49,159 bases of DNA from Clostridia bacterium (GCA_017531765.1 JAFXKJ010000028.1:1-49159), one strand, 5' to 3'; shown: positions 24,601 through 32,986, counted from the first letter of the stretch. A program made the numbers and translations. The notes: generated by a model from the sequence alone, not told the origin.

Positions 24601-27252
24601 ATGAAAAAAATCAAATCTAAGTTTGTGTCAGCAACAGATAAACTAAAAACTTCCGTTTTTCCGGAGATGCGCGGTTTCTTCAAACGAATGATGGATAGGA
24701 TCAGAAAATCCTTCAGATATTTCTTTTTCCCGCTTCTCATTTGTTATGCAGAGGCAATCGTTCATTTGTTTTCCAACAAGACTTTTACAGACAGGTTTAT
24801 CTGGACTTTCCTTTTCTCTATAGGCATAGGCTGTGTGGTAACTTTCGTTACGATTGTATTCCCGCCGCTTGTAAATAAAATAACAACCTATGTGTTTGCC
24901 GTATTTTTCACGTTGATGTTTGAGGTTCAGCTCGTTTACTATGAGATATTCAAGAGCTTTGCTTCTCTGTCATCGGCAAAATTGGCGGGGCAGGCGGTTA
25001 CGAACTTTACCGGCGGTATGTTTGAAGGTATTCGTTCCGCACTTTTGTGGATAATCCTACTCCTTATACCTTTGATCATCCTTGTGCTGGTGCACATATT
25101 CCTGAAGCCTGATTTTAAGCGTCCGCGTAAGCTGATTGTTTCCTTTGCACCGGTGATAGCATCCTTTGTTGTGTTCACGTCCACTATCGGTATTATGGCG
25201 CTTTGGTTTTCTGGTCTTCCCGGCGGTCCTTCGCTTTTCAGAATGTTCACAAGCCCCGAAACCTCAACAGATACAAGCGTGAGATGCTTCGGTGTCAGCA
25301 TGACCATGTTCCAGGAGTTCCGTTATATGATCTTCCCCAAGGAAGTCGTCAGAGAGATAGAACCTCTGAACAGGGTAGTATACGATGAAAACTGCGACCA
25401 GATCGACCCGACTATCGATTTTACCAAGCTCTTTGAGAAGGCAGGCGACAGCGAAGACCTGAAGGCACTTACTTCCGCGCTGTCAAATATGCCCGTGTCG
25501 AAAAAGAATGAATATACGGGACTTTGCGAAGGCTATAACCTCATTTCCATATGTGCGGAGGCATTCTGTCCTGAGTTTATCGATCCCGAGCTGACCCCCA
25601 CGCTTTATAAGCTCAGCACAAACGGATTCGTGTTCGAAAACTTCTATTCCACCTTCCCCAGTGTTACGACTGACGGTGAATATGCATACTGTATGGGACT
25701 TTTCCCCGACACGACCCGACTGAAGACCGATGCTAGCTTCGCCCTTTCCATGACGAACTACCTCCCTTACTGCTACGGAAACGTATATAGGGATAACGGC
25801 GGAGTCGCAAAGGCATATCACAACTACGTTCAGGAATTCTATTTCAGAAATTATACTCATCCCAATATGGGTTATGATTTCATGGCTGCCAACAGCGGTC
25901 TGAATCTTGAGATCACATGGCCCACATCCGACTATGATATGATGGTCAACTCCGTTGATCAGTATATCAACAGTGAAGAGCCCTTTGTGGCGTACTACAT
26001 GACCTTCAGCGGTCACTATCAGTATACCATGGATAACACCATGACAGCGAAGAACTGGGATGAAGTAAAGCATCTTGACTACAGCGATGCGGTAAAGGCA
26101 TATATCGCTTGTAATCTTGAGCTTGAGAAGGCGCTCACATACCTCATGGAGCGACTTGAAGAGGCGGGTAAGGCTGACACAACAATGATCATCCTTACGA
26201 CCGACCATTACCCCTACGGACTTAAGGATAACGAGTACAGCGAGCTTGCAGGCAGACCTATCGAAGACATTTTCGACAGACAGAAGAACGGCTTCATCTG
26301 CTATGTACCCGGAATTGAGCCCGTCGTGGTTGATGCCTACTGCTCAAGCGTTGATATACTTCCCACCGTTCTCAATCTGCTTGGCGTGACCTACGACTCA
26401 AGACTTCTTGTGGGAATTGACATCCTTTGTCCCGAGTCTGAGCATATTGCCGTAATATCCAACGGCAGCTTCATCACGGACGGAATCAAATTTGATTCTT
26501 CAACTATCAAGTTCTACTATGATGATGATTCAACTGAAGTCCGCAATCGTGCCGAACAGCTTTATGCCGTAGTACAGAAGCGTTTCAGAATGAGTGTGGA
26601 GATATTAAACAATAACTACTACACCTTTGTGTTTGACCGAGAGTCATCCATCGAAAGCTTTGAAAACTTAACTGCAAACTTCGATGACGTGGATATCATG
26701 AAGCAGGGTGCTACCCAATATATGCTTTCAAACAACTATATGGATGCTGTAAGCGACACCCGCTTCGGTTCATATGATAAGGCAACCTTTGGTGAAACAC
26801 TTGACACGTTCTATCGTGTGGCAGGTAAGCCGGAAGTAACTTTAAGCCTTGACGACTTGCCATTTGAACCTGAAGAAGGTTATGAAACTGCGGCGATCTG
26901 GGCGTATGAAGCCGGAATCCTGACCGAAGACGATTTCCCGTATGATCTTGAGTCTCAGGTAACTTACAAGACCTTGGCAATAATGCTTGAGAGGGTCGGT
27001 GCATATTTTGAGATTGATATGTCCGTTGATGAAGACGCACTGAATGAGCTCGCAAATGAGAATCCCGACGTTGACCGTGAGCTTCTCAGAACGGCTCTGT
27101 TCTGCAAGAAGCGTAACCTTATGAACGATAACGGCCGTGACTACGATAAGGTATTCAACAAGTCCGACGGTGGTCTTGAGAGACACTATATTGCCGAAGA
27201 GGTTTGGAAGATCTGCTCATGGCATATATTCGCTCCCAAAGGAACTGAATAA
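24601..27252 (+). CDS. Lipoteichoic acid synthase-like sulfatase-fold enzyme with C-terminal SLH-like region
   Basis: 883 residues. About five N-terminal membrane spans (35-205) lead to an extracellular alkaline-phosphatase-fold domain. Expected LtaS residues are visible: the metal-binding Glu in ISICAEAF, the nucleophile Thr356 in SVTTDGEY (LtaS has K-T-S-D-x-E), a His in TFSGHYQYT and Asp-His in ILTTDHYPYG. Such enzymes transfer glycerol-phosphate or phosphoethanolamine to surface polymers. Residues from about 725 to the end are extra and read as degenerate S-layer-homology motifs (FGETLDTFYRVAGKP, then YETAAIWAYEAGIL, then VTYKTLAIMLERVG), which would tether the enzyme to wall glycans. The start is ATG behind AAAGG. 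Confidence 0.85.
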   Translation: MKKIKSKFVSATDKLKTSVFPEMRGFFKRMMDRIRKSFRYFFFPLLICYAEAIVHLFSNKTFTDRFIWTFLFSIGIGCVVTFVTIVFPPLVNKITTYVFAVFFTLMFEVQLVYYEIFKSFASLSSAKLAGQAVTNFTGGMFEGIRSALLWIILLLIPLIILVLVHIFLKPDFKRPRKLIVSFAPVIASFVVFTSTIGIMALWFSGLPGGPSLFRMFTSPETSTDTSVRCFGVSMTMFQEFRYMIFPKEVVREIEPLNRVVYDENCDQIDPTIDFTKLFEKAGDSEDLKALTSALSNMPVSKKNEYTGLCEGYNLISICAEAFCPEFIDPELTPTLYKLSTNGFVFENFYSTFPSVTTDGEYAYCMGLFPDTTRLKTDASFALSMTNYLPYCYGNVYRDNGGVAKAYHNYVQEFYFRNYTHPNMGYDFMAANSGLNLEITWPTSDYDMMVNSVDQYINSEEPFVAYYMTFSGHYQYTMDNTMTAKNWDEVKHLDYSDAVKAYIACNLELEKALTYLMERLEEAGKADTTMIILTTDHYPYGLKDNEYSELAGRPIEDIFDRQKNGFICYVPGIEPVVVDAYCSSVDILPTVLNLLGVTYDSRLLVGIDILCPESEHIAVISNGSFITDGIKFDSSTIKFYYDDDSTEVRNRAEQLYAVVQKRFRMSVEILNNNYYTFVFDRESSIESFENLTANFDDVDIMKQGATQYMLSNNYMDAVSDTRFGSYDKATFGETLDTFYRVAGKPEVTLSLDDLPFEPEEGYETAAIWAYEAGILTEDDFPYDLESQVTYKTLAIMLERVGAYFEIDMSVDEDALNELANENPDVDRELLRTALFCKKRNLMNDNGRDYDKVFNKSDGGLERHYIAEEVWKICSWHIFAPKGTE

Positions 27253-27259
27253 AATGTTT

Positions 27260-27293
27260 ATCCCCCTGAAAGCACATGGCTTTTCAGGGGGAT
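27260..27293 (+). terminator. Stem-loop terminator after the LtaS-like gene
   Basis: 12-bp perfect stem ATCCCCCTGAAA (27260-27271) with 27282-27293. No long T-run follows on the plus strand. Confidence 0.7.
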
Positions 27294-27301
27294 ATGCTAT
27301 A

Positions 27302-27557
27302 TCATGATTCTTCGGAATTCTTAAGTATAGACCGTTTCGTTTTGTTGAGGAAGCAGAGGTACAGCATGGGTACAAGGGAAATGGCGTTTCCTGCGACGAA
27401 AAGGAGACAGAAACATGGTAGTGAACATGGAGATAGATGACATGATTTCCATAAGTGCGCTTGAGCCAGTTGCCTCGTATACCCAAAAGCAAATTTCAAC
27501 ACTGTACATTAAGTCGCCGACAGTGCTGACTAAAGTTTCCCTGAAGCAGCAAAACAA
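27302..27557 (-). pseudogene. Frameshifted remnant of a small membrane protein
   Basis: Two minus-strand frames join into one sensible sequence if a single indel is allowed near 27408-27416. The first frame gives VGDLMYSVEICFWVYEATGS and ALMEIMSSISMFTTMFL; the second continues FVAGNAISLVPMLYLCFLNK and ends at a TGA at 27302. Together they look like the C-terminal two membrane spans of a polytopic protein with a basic cytosolic end. No ribosome binding site or full-length start is visible. The family is not recognised. It fills most of the 370-bp gap between the LtaS-like and phospholipase-like genes. Confidence 0.45.
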
Positions 27558-27624
27558 AGTCTTAGTTACATATTTTTATGCATAAAAGATAAACCTCCGA
27601 AGATATAGTCGAGTCAAAAAAGCA

Positions 27625-28317
27625 TTAAACGTGTACACTTTCGGAGCAGATATAATCTTCAAGCTCAAGAATGATCTTGCCTGCCGCATATTTAACGAAG
27701 CCGTCCATATCCGCCATGGTAAAATACTTATACTCTCTGTCAAGATCGTCAAAATTTTCTCTGTAGAATGAAACGATATATTCCCGTCTGTTGTCAATAG
27801 CATCGCGGGAGAATATATCCATATACTCATTCACAAAGCCTTTGGCATTATCGTACACCGTAAAGCTTCTGAACTCGGGATGATTTCTTATGTACAGAGC
27901 ATCAAGATCGTAAAAATCCTTTTTCCATATTTTCATCGCTTCCTTTTTGCCTTTTTCGAAAAGTGACGGGTCTTTTGAGGAGCAGATGGGCACAATATAC
28001 TTTCCCCAGAGAATATCCGTCATCAAATGTGTGAGATACCCGAGGTAAAAGGAAAACTGCTCCTTCGTGTAGCCGTTCTGCATCTCTTTTGTGAAATATG
28101 AAGAGGCGAAGAGGTCGATATTTATTACTCTTTTCCCGATTTCGTTTTCTTTCTTGAAATGGGAAACGTCGTAGGGCGGCGTGAAAGCGGACCAATCCTC
28201 GTTCGGCACTCCGCTGTCGGGGGCGATGTTTCCCACAGTGAATTCGGTTTCTGAGAGTCCGCATAGTCTCGAAAAGAGGGATTCGGCAACCCTCAGATGT
28301 ACCATCCATGAAGCCAT
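27625..28317 (-). CDS. Zinc-dependent phospholipase C-like protein (PF00882 type)
   Basis: 230 residues with no signal peptide. The family start MASWMVHLRVAE (Trp4 and His7 as metal ligands), GNIAPDSG (Asp near 33), VSHF (His near 53) and YLTHLMTDILWGK (the H-x3-D pair near 95) are present, the metal-binding pattern of the S1/P1 nuclease-phospholipase C fold. Cytosolic members in Clostridia are of unknown substrate, so phospholipase activity is not assured. The start is ATG at 28317 behind AAAGGA. It sits 55 bp after the phosphofructokinase stop with only a terminator between. Confidence 0.82.
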   Translation of the reverse strand: MASWMVHLRVAESLFSRLCGLSETEFTVGNIAPDSGVPNEDWSAFTPPYDVSHFKKENEIGKRVINIDLFASSYFTKEMQNGYTKEQFSFYLGYLTHLMTDILWGKYIVPICSSKDPSLFEKGKKEAMKIWKKDFYDLDALYIRNHPEFRSFTVYDNAKGFVNEYMDIFSRDAIDNRREYIVSFYRENFDDLDREYKYFTMADMDGFVKYAAGKIILELEDYICSESVHV

Positions 28318-28334
28318 GTTTAGAATCCTTTCTT

Positions 28335-28365
28335 ATAAAACACCTCCGAGACTTGCTCGGAGGTG
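28335..28365 (-). terminator. Rho-independent terminator of the phosphofructokinase gene
   Basis: 10-bp stem CACCTCCGAG (28341-28350) with 28356-28365, loop ACTTG; on the minus strand it is followed by TTTTAT. It lies directly in front of the phospholipase-like gene. Confidence 0.8.
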
Positions 28366-28372
28366 AAGCTTG

Positions 28373-29620
28373 TCAGATTGTAAGATGTACGGGGAGACCG
28401 CAGGAATACTTGGTCTCTACCTCGCCCGCGATAAGGGGAAGGATGTAGTCGATGCACTTGTCGGTAACGTAGTTGCCCGCCTCGTTGATGTAGTCAGCGG
28501 GAACGTCGCCGATTGCGTTGGCGATTGAGGCGATATCACGTGTTACGAAGTCGATGGCGTAGTCACCCTCAGCACGAACAGCGCATACCATAACACCTGT
28601 AGCACCGCCGATAGCGTTTACAACACCGGTAACGCCTGTTCTTACGGATTCCTCAATATCGGTGAGAGAAGCGATGTGAGAAGCACATCTCTGGCATACG
28701 TTAAGCTCAACGGAGCGAGTCTTACAGCCGATTTTCTCCTTGACCATCTGCTCAAGAGCCTTACCCGTACCTGCAAGGTACTTGTGACCGAATACGTCGG
28801 CAACACCGCTTTGTGTGCCCTCGCCAACGTATCTGCCGTCAGCAAAGCGAACACCCTCGGAAACTGCGATCACAACAGCAAACTTCTTCTCAAGAGCCGC
28901 CTTAACGTCGGAAATGAAGCTTTCCTCGTCAAAGGTACGCTCGGGGAGATAAATGTAGTCGGGAGCCGCGTCGGAGAGTCTTCCGGGAAGAGCCGCCGCC
29001 GCTGTGAGCCAGCCCGCGTCACGTCCCATGATCTCAACGATGGTAACTGCGGGGAGACGGTATACGTTACAGTCGCGGATGATCTCCTGCATGGTAGCGG
29101 CGATGTATTTTGCCGCAGAGCCGAATCCGGGAGTGTGGTCTGTGCCTACAAGGTCGTTGTCAATAGTTTTGGGAACACCTACACAGCGCATCTCGTAGTC
29201 ACTTGTCTTAAGATACTTTGTGAGCTTAGCCACGGTATCCATGGAGTCGTTACCGCCGATGTAGAAGAAGTAACGGATGTTGTACCTCTTGAAGATCTCG
29301 ATCAGACCCTCGAAGAAAGCGGGATCCTTGTCGGGGTCGGGGAGCTTCTTACGGCAGGAGCCGAGAGCCGCCGCGGGAGTCTGCTTGAGGAGAGCGAACT
29401 TTTCCTCGTTCAGCGCACCGTCACATCCGAACATTTCGGTAAGGTTTACAAGATCCTCCTCAAGAAGTCCCTGAACACCGTTTCTCATACCGTAGAGAGT
29501 CTCAATGGCACCGGTCTTGTCCTCGATGGCGCCCTTGATAACACCTGCGAGAGTTGCATTGATCGCGGCTGTAGGTCCTCCGGACTGACCGACTACCGCA
29601 TTACCCTTTAATAGTTCCAT
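28373..29620 (-). CDS. pfp: Phosphofructokinase, probably pyrophosphate-dependent
   Basis: 415 residues; phosphorylates fructose-6-phosphate in glycolysis. The phosphoryl-donor site reads YIGGNDSMDTVAKL (near 120): Asp replaces the Gly that ATP enzymes have, and PKTIDNDLVGTDHTPG (near 152) has Lys where ATP enzymes have Gly. Both changes are established marks of PPi-dependent enzymes. IMGRDAGWLT (near 200) is the fructose-6-phosphate site. The size and GGNDS variant suit the long PFK clade found in Clostridia. PPi from the GlgC reaction could feed it, though that link is inference. It has its own promoter and terminator. Confidence 0.9.
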   Translation of the reverse strand: MELLKGNAVVGQSGGPTAAINATLAGVIKGAIEDKTGAIETLYGMRNGVQGLLEEDLVNLTEMFGCDGALNEEKFALLKQTPAAALGSCRKKLPDPDKDPAFFEGLIEIFKRYNIRYFFYIGGNDSMDTVAKLTKYLKTSDYEMRCVGVPKTIDNDLVGTDHTPGFGSAAKYIAATMQEIIRDCNVYRLPAVTIVEIMGRDAGWLTAAAALPGRLSDAAPDYIYLPERTFDEESFISDVKAALEKKFAVVIAVSEGVRFADGRYVGEGTQSGVADVFGHKYLAGTGKALEQMVKEKIGCKTRSVELNVCQRCASHIASLTDIEESVRTGVTGVVNAIGGATGVMVCAVRAEGDYAIDFVTRDIASIANAIGDVPADYINEAGNYVTDKCIDYILPLIAGEVETKYSCGLPVHLTI

Positions 29621-29664
29621 TATAATATACCAAGCCTTTACTTGAATTTTTTCATACCACGTTT

Positions 29665-29693
29665 ATTCTATCACATTATGCGAAGAAAGTCAA
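29665..29693 (-). promoter_or_regulatory. Sigma-A promoter for the phosphofructokinase gene
   Basis: Minus strand: TTGACT (29693-29688), 17-bp spacer, TAGAAT (29670-29665) with an extended TGA. Confidence 0.7.
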
Positions 29694-29779
29694 GATAAAG
29701 AGGGAAGGGAGAAAAGATTGGGGAGAGGGGTTAAAATATTACAAAAAAGTAAAATCTTCCATGCCCATAGTATAACCGC

Positions 29780-29808
29780 TTGCAAAAAATCCCTTGATAC
29801 TGTATAAT
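29780..29808 (+). promoter_or_regulatory. Sigma-A promoter for rubrerythrin
   Basis: TTGCAA (29780-29785), 17-bp spacer, TATAAT (29803-29808). I could not identify a clear PerR box around it. Confidence 0.65.
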
Positions 29809-29873
29809 AAAGCTAAGGCTAACCGAACGTAAATTAATGGAGTAACATCCATCACGATAAAGGAGAAAAAACT

Positions 29874-30416
29874 ATGAAGACAAACAAGTACGCAGGTACA
29901 CAGACCGAAAAGAACCTTGAGGCGGCTTTCGCAGGCGAGTCTCAGGCAAGAAACAAGTACACATACTTTGCATCCGTTGCAAAGAAGGAAGGCTACGAGC
30001 AGATCTCTGCACTATTCCAGAAGACCGCTGACAATGAGAAGGAGCACGCTAAGATGTGGTTCAAGGAGCTTGCAGGTCTTGGTGACACCGCTGAGAACCT
30101 TGCCGCTGCCGCTGAAGGCGAGAACTACGAGTGGACCGATATGTACGCAGGCTTTGCTGAGACCGCTGAGAAGGAAGGCTTCCCCGAGCTTGCCGCAAAA
30201 TTCCGTCTTGTAGCCGCAATCGAAAAGCACCACGAGGAAAGATACCGTGCGCTTCTCAACAACATTGAAACTGCCGCTGTATTTGAAAAGAGTGAAGTTA
30301 AGGTATGGGAATGCCGCAACTGCGGTCATCTCGTAGTCGGTACAAAGGCTCCCAAGCTTTGCCCCACCTGCGCTCATCCTCAGAGCTACTTCGAAGTTCA
30401 CGCTGAGAATTATTGA
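29874..30416 (+). CDS. rbr: Rubrerythrin
   Basis: 180-residue non-heme iron peroxidase that reduces hydrogen peroxide in anaerobes using electrons from rubredoxin-type partners. The N-terminal four-helix bundle carries the diiron ligands in [14 protein letters not shown] (Glu near 22), NEKEHAKMW (Glu and His near 57), the ETAEKEGF region near 97 and [11 protein letters not shown] (near 127). The C-terminal rubredoxin-like domain has CRNCGH and CPTCAHPQ (near 146 and 161) for one iron. Start ATG behind AAAGGAG. Single-gene unit; codons are strongly biased, as expected for an abundant protein. Confidence 0.96.
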   Translation: MKTNKYAGTQTEKNLEAAFAGESQARNKYTYFASVAKKEGYEQISALFQKTADNEKEHAKMWFKELAGLGDTAENLAAAAEGENYEWTDMYAGFAETAEKEGFPELAAKFRLVAAIEKHHEERYRALLNNIETAAVFEKSEVKVWECRNCGHLVVGTKAPKLCPTCAHPQSYFEVHAENY

Positions 30417-30468
30417 TTTGCAGATCGATCCGAGAGGTTGTCACACTAAAAAAACACACAAATAACCA

Positions 30469-30517
30469 TAGGGACGGGTGTCGCTGTTTGCTTTGTAAAC
30501 AGGGATGCCCGTCCCTA
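30469..30517. repeat. REP/MITE-like hairpin element
   Basis: A 49-nt imperfect palindrome. The outer 10 bp TAGGGACGGG (30469-30478) pair perfectly with 30508-30517, and the inner part TGTCGCTGTTT pairs with AAACAGGGATG apart from G-U pairs and one mismatch. It has no T-run and lies about 50 bp after rubrerythrin. The GGGACGGG...CCCGTCCC ends look like those of dispersed intergenic repeats. Only one copy occurs in this window. Confidence 0.55.
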
Positions 30518-30601
30518 CCCATTATTAGGCGTTTTGCCGATCAATTTCTCCTAAATGCATCTCTTTTTTTTGCCTAAAAATGACAAAAAAATGATTAACT
30601 C

Positions 30602-30630
30602 TTGACTAATGATAACAGATATGCTATAAT
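30602..30630 (+). promoter_or_regulatory. Sigma-A promoter for the membrane protein at 30663
   Basis: TTGACT (30602-30607), 17-bp spacer, TATAAT (30625-30630) with an extended TGC; predicted transcript start only about 26 nt before the ATG. Confidence 0.75.
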
Positions 30631-30662
30631 GACCTCATCTTAAGGAATTGAGGATATTGCTA

Positions 30663-31199
30663 ATGAAACGTGTCTTTGGAAATGTTATATTTGCATCTGC
30701 TATTACTTTAAGTGTATATATTGCTCTTTATATGTTTTGGGGATTGATTTTAAGTGGAATTACCGATCACGCTTTAATAAATTTGGTAACCTCATTAATT
30801 ACTGCTATTTCTTACGGTTTCTTTCTTGTGTATACTTCGAAAGTACGCGATTCTGTTGGAGAAAAAGAAGTAATATCTGATTATAAAAACTGTGAATACA
30901 GTTCTGTATTTGATGATTTCAAGTGCGTTTTGAAACGGGAAGCGAAAGTGTTTTTGGTAATCTTCTGCATAGTAATAATGTGTTTTATACTTAACACTAT
31001 TGACAGTAGCTTGTTTGAGAAGAAAACCATTTCTTTCCCGACATTCATTTTTGCACCAATGTGTATGTTTGAAACAGTTATTGATAATTCTGTTTTCGGT
31101 TATGCTGTCAGTGCGGTTTTGAATTGCATTTTTTATATTGTTTTCTTGTTAATATATCGTATAAAGAAATACAGATATTGGACAATGAAAAAAGCTTGA
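30663..31199 (+). CDS. Four-span membrane protein of unknown function
   Basis: 178 residues, not recognised. Hydrophobic spans lie at about 5-28, 35-58, 96-118 and 135-165. A charged loop between spans 2 and 3 contains DSVGEKEVISDYKNC, and the C-terminus is basic (RIKKYRYWTMKKA). ATG at 30663 is chosen because GAGG at 30650-30653 is well spaced; a TTG at 30648 lies inside that ribosome binding site. Base composition is clearly more A/T-rich than the neighbours, hinting at recent acquisition. It stands alone with its own promoter and terminator. Confidence 0.7.
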   Translation: MKRVFGNVIFASAITLSVYIALYMFWGLILSGITDHALINLVTSLITAISYGFFLVYTSKVRDSVGEKEVISDYKNCEYSSVFDDFKCVLKREAKVFLVIFCIVIMCFILNTIDSSLFEKKTISFPTFIFAPMCMFETVIDNSVFGYAVSAVLNCIFYIVFLLIYRIKKYRYWTMKKA

Positions 31200-31242
31200 C
31201 ATAACCGTAAGTTTGAGACATATATTCAAAGAGTCCCCAAAC

Positions 31243-31275
31243 ACCTCACCCATAAAAAGGGCGAGGTATTTTTTT
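31243..31275 (+). terminator. Rho-independent terminator
   Basis: 9-bp stem with one mismatch (ACCTCACCC 31243-31251 with GGGCGAGGT 31259-31267), then a T7 run at 31269-31275. Confidence 0.85.
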
Positions 31276-31287
31276 GCTTATATAATT

Positions 31288-31317
31288 GTCATACCTTCTT
31301 TAGCTTCGTAATATAAT
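31288..31317 (+). promoter_or_regulatory. Candidate sigma-E promoter of the spoIIIA operon
   Basis: GTCATACC (31288-31295), 14-bp spacer, AATATAAT (31310-31317). Each half matches 6 of 8 positions of the mother-cell sigma-E consensus GTCATATT/CATACAAT at the correct spacing, and sigma-E control of spoIIIA is established in Bacillus. Confidence 0.45.
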
Positions 31318-31363
31318 TGAACAACTAAAATAACGGGACATGCAAAGAAAGGTGATTTCGAAG

Positions 31364-32281
31364 ATGAAAGACTTAACAAACACGGAAAGAGAAGCCCTTG
31401 ACCTGCTTCCGTACCCCCTTGCTACCGCTGCTGTGAAGACTGCGGCGCAAAACAAAGGCGCGCTTCACGAGATACGCCTCAGGCTCGGTCAGTACCTTGC
31501 CGTAACCTCTTTCGGCAGAAACCTAAAATGCAATATCAGGTGTACGCGAGAGGATATTGATTTCGTTATACGCCGCTTGTGCGGTAATTCGCTGTATTCT
31601 CATGCGGATACCATCAGAGAGGGGTACATATCGGGACCATGCGGTATCCGGGCAGGAGTTTGCGGCAGGGCAGTTATGGGCGGAGATGTGATCAATGCGG
31701 TAACAGACATAACTTCAGTTTCCATCAGGGTCCCTCACCGAGTACGTGGGGCGGCGGACTCGGCGTATGAATTACTTCGTGAGAGGGATTTCTCCTGCGG
31801 AATGCTTATCTACTCAAAGCCGGGGATTGGTAAGACCACACGTCTCCGTGAGCTTGCCGTGCGCCTTGCTTCGGGAGACAGGGCGCATCGCGTGGCAGTG
31901 GTGGATACACGCTGTGAGATCATGGCGGGGGTGGAGGAGTCCCTCATGGCTGATGTTCTCTATTCGTACCCGAGAGAAAAGGGTATCGAGATAGCAATGA
32001 GAACACTGTCACCTGAATTTATTATTTGTGATGAGATCTCGAAGCCTTCGGATGCCGCCGCGGTGCTTTCCGCAATAGGCTCGGGGGTCAGGATGATCGC
32101 CTCGTCCCATGCGGAGAGCTTTGGTGAGCTTATGAGTCATTCCTTTATCAGAGAGCTTGACGAAAGAAACGCATTCGGTATATATTACGGACTTCTCGGA
32201 CGCAGTGAAGCTGCGGGGAGCTACGTAACCGATACGTATTTCTCAGAGTCGGTGTCACAGTGTGAAACGGAGGTGAGGTGA
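31364..32281 (+). CDS. spoIIIAA: Stage III sporulation protein AA, secretion-type ATPase
   Basis: 305-residue ATPase of the mother-cell side of the SpoIIIA-SpoIIQ feeding-tube apparatus, related to type II/IV secretion ATPases. Walker A is SKPGIGKTTRLREL (near 150), Walker B FIICDEISKP (near 222). The N-terminal domain has LHEIRLRLGQ and the substrate-channel-like SVSIRVPHRVRG segment. ATG at 31364 is preferred (GGTG at 31351-31354); an in-frame ATG at 31340 lacks a ribosome binding site. First gene of the eight-gene operon; its TGA overlaps the next ATG. Confidence 0.95.
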   Translation: MKDLTNTEREALDLLPYPLATAAVKTAAQNKGALHEIRLRLGQYLAVTSFGRNLKCNIRCTREDIDFVIRRLCGNSLYSHADTIREGYISGPCGIRAGVCGRAVMGGDVINAVTDITSVSIRVPHRVRGAADSAYELLRERDFSCGMLIYSKPGIGKTTRLRELAVRLASGDRAHRVAVVDTRCEIMAGVEESLMADVLYSYPREKGIEIAMRTLSPEFIICDEISKPSDAAAVLSAIGSGVRMIASSHAESFGELMSHSFIRELDERNAFGIYYGLLGRSEAAGSYVTDTYFSESVSQCETEVR

Positions 32282-32757
32282 TGCTTAAGACAGTCGGATG
32301 TATACTGATACTCGGCGCCTCATCGTGCTTAAGTCTCATACTCGGAAGACTCGGTTCCCGCAGGCTATGCGCACTTGCCGAAATAAAGAGATTACTCGTT
32401 TTCATCAGCAGAAATATTGAATCCTTCCTCACCCCCGTCGGCGTTATACTGTCTTCCTACCACTCCGATTATCTTGAGCTGTGTGGGTTTTCCGATGCCA
32501 TGAAAAATGACGGGCTGTGTGCGGCATTCCTCAGAGGTTATGCTGATCTTCCCCCTGAGGCGGAAGAGCTGATGATAAATTTCTCAAGCGAGCTTGGAGA
32601 CTCCTATGCCGAGGACGAGGTGAAAAGATGCCGTCACTATATAACAGTATTAGAGGAAATAGAAGCTGTGGAAAAGGCGCGTGTGGAGAAAAACAGAGAT
32701 CTGTACAGATTTTTACCGCCGCTGGGTGCATTGTCACTGATCATTATTTTACTGTGA
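32281..32757 (+). CDS. spoIIIAB: Stage III sporulation protein AB
   Basis: 158 residues, SpoIIIAB family, resembling type II secretion F proteins: an N-terminal span (about 4-22, VGCILILGASSCLSLILG), the family phrase RRLCALAEIKRLLVFISRNI (near 28), a soluble helical part and a C-terminal span (LPPLGALSLIIILL). It is thought to hold the SpoIIIAA ATPase at the membrane. The ATG overlaps the spoIIIAA stop by one base (TGATG), with GGAGGTGAGG directly upstream. Confidence 0.93.
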   Translation: MLKTVGCILILGASSCLSLILGRLGSRRLCALAEIKRLLVFISRNIESFLTPVGVILSSYHSDYLELCGFSDAMKNDGLCAAFLRGYADLPPEAEELMINFSSELGDSYAEDEVKRCRHYITVLEEIEAVEKARVEKNRDLYRFLPPLGALSLIIILL

Positions 32758-32791
32758 CACCGCAAAAGTTTAGCTGAATGGAGAGTCAAAT

Positions 32792-32986
32792 ATGGACGTG
32801 TCACTGATAATAAAAGTGGCGGGGGTGGGACTGCTGATTGCCGCTTGCACGCAGATACTCAGCCGCGCGGGAAGAGAGGAGATGTCAATGCTTGTATCTC
32901 TGACAGGTACGGTAATTGTGCTGATACTCCTTGCGGAAAAGATCGGCGTTCTCTTTCAGACTATACGTAATCTTTTCGGCGTATGA
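32792..32986 (+). CDS. spoIIIAC: Stage III sporulation protein AC
   Basis: 64-residue protein with two membrane spans (VSLIIKVAGVGLLIAACTQI and VSLTGTVIVLILLAEKIGVL), matching SpoIIIAC in length and pattern. The conserved polar loop SRAGREEMSM lies between the spans. It belongs to the outer forespore membrane part of the channel. Its end overlaps spoIIIAD by 4 bp (ATGA). Confidence 0.94.
   Translation: MDVSLIIKVAGVGLLIAACTQILSRAGREEMSMLVSLTGTVIVLILLAEKIGVLFQTIRNLFGV

Noticed and set aside
28676-29611. 311-codon open frame on the plus strand
   Set aside because: It lies exactly opposite the phosphofructokinase gene, has no ribosome binding site and no domain-like sequence; it is an antisense shadow.
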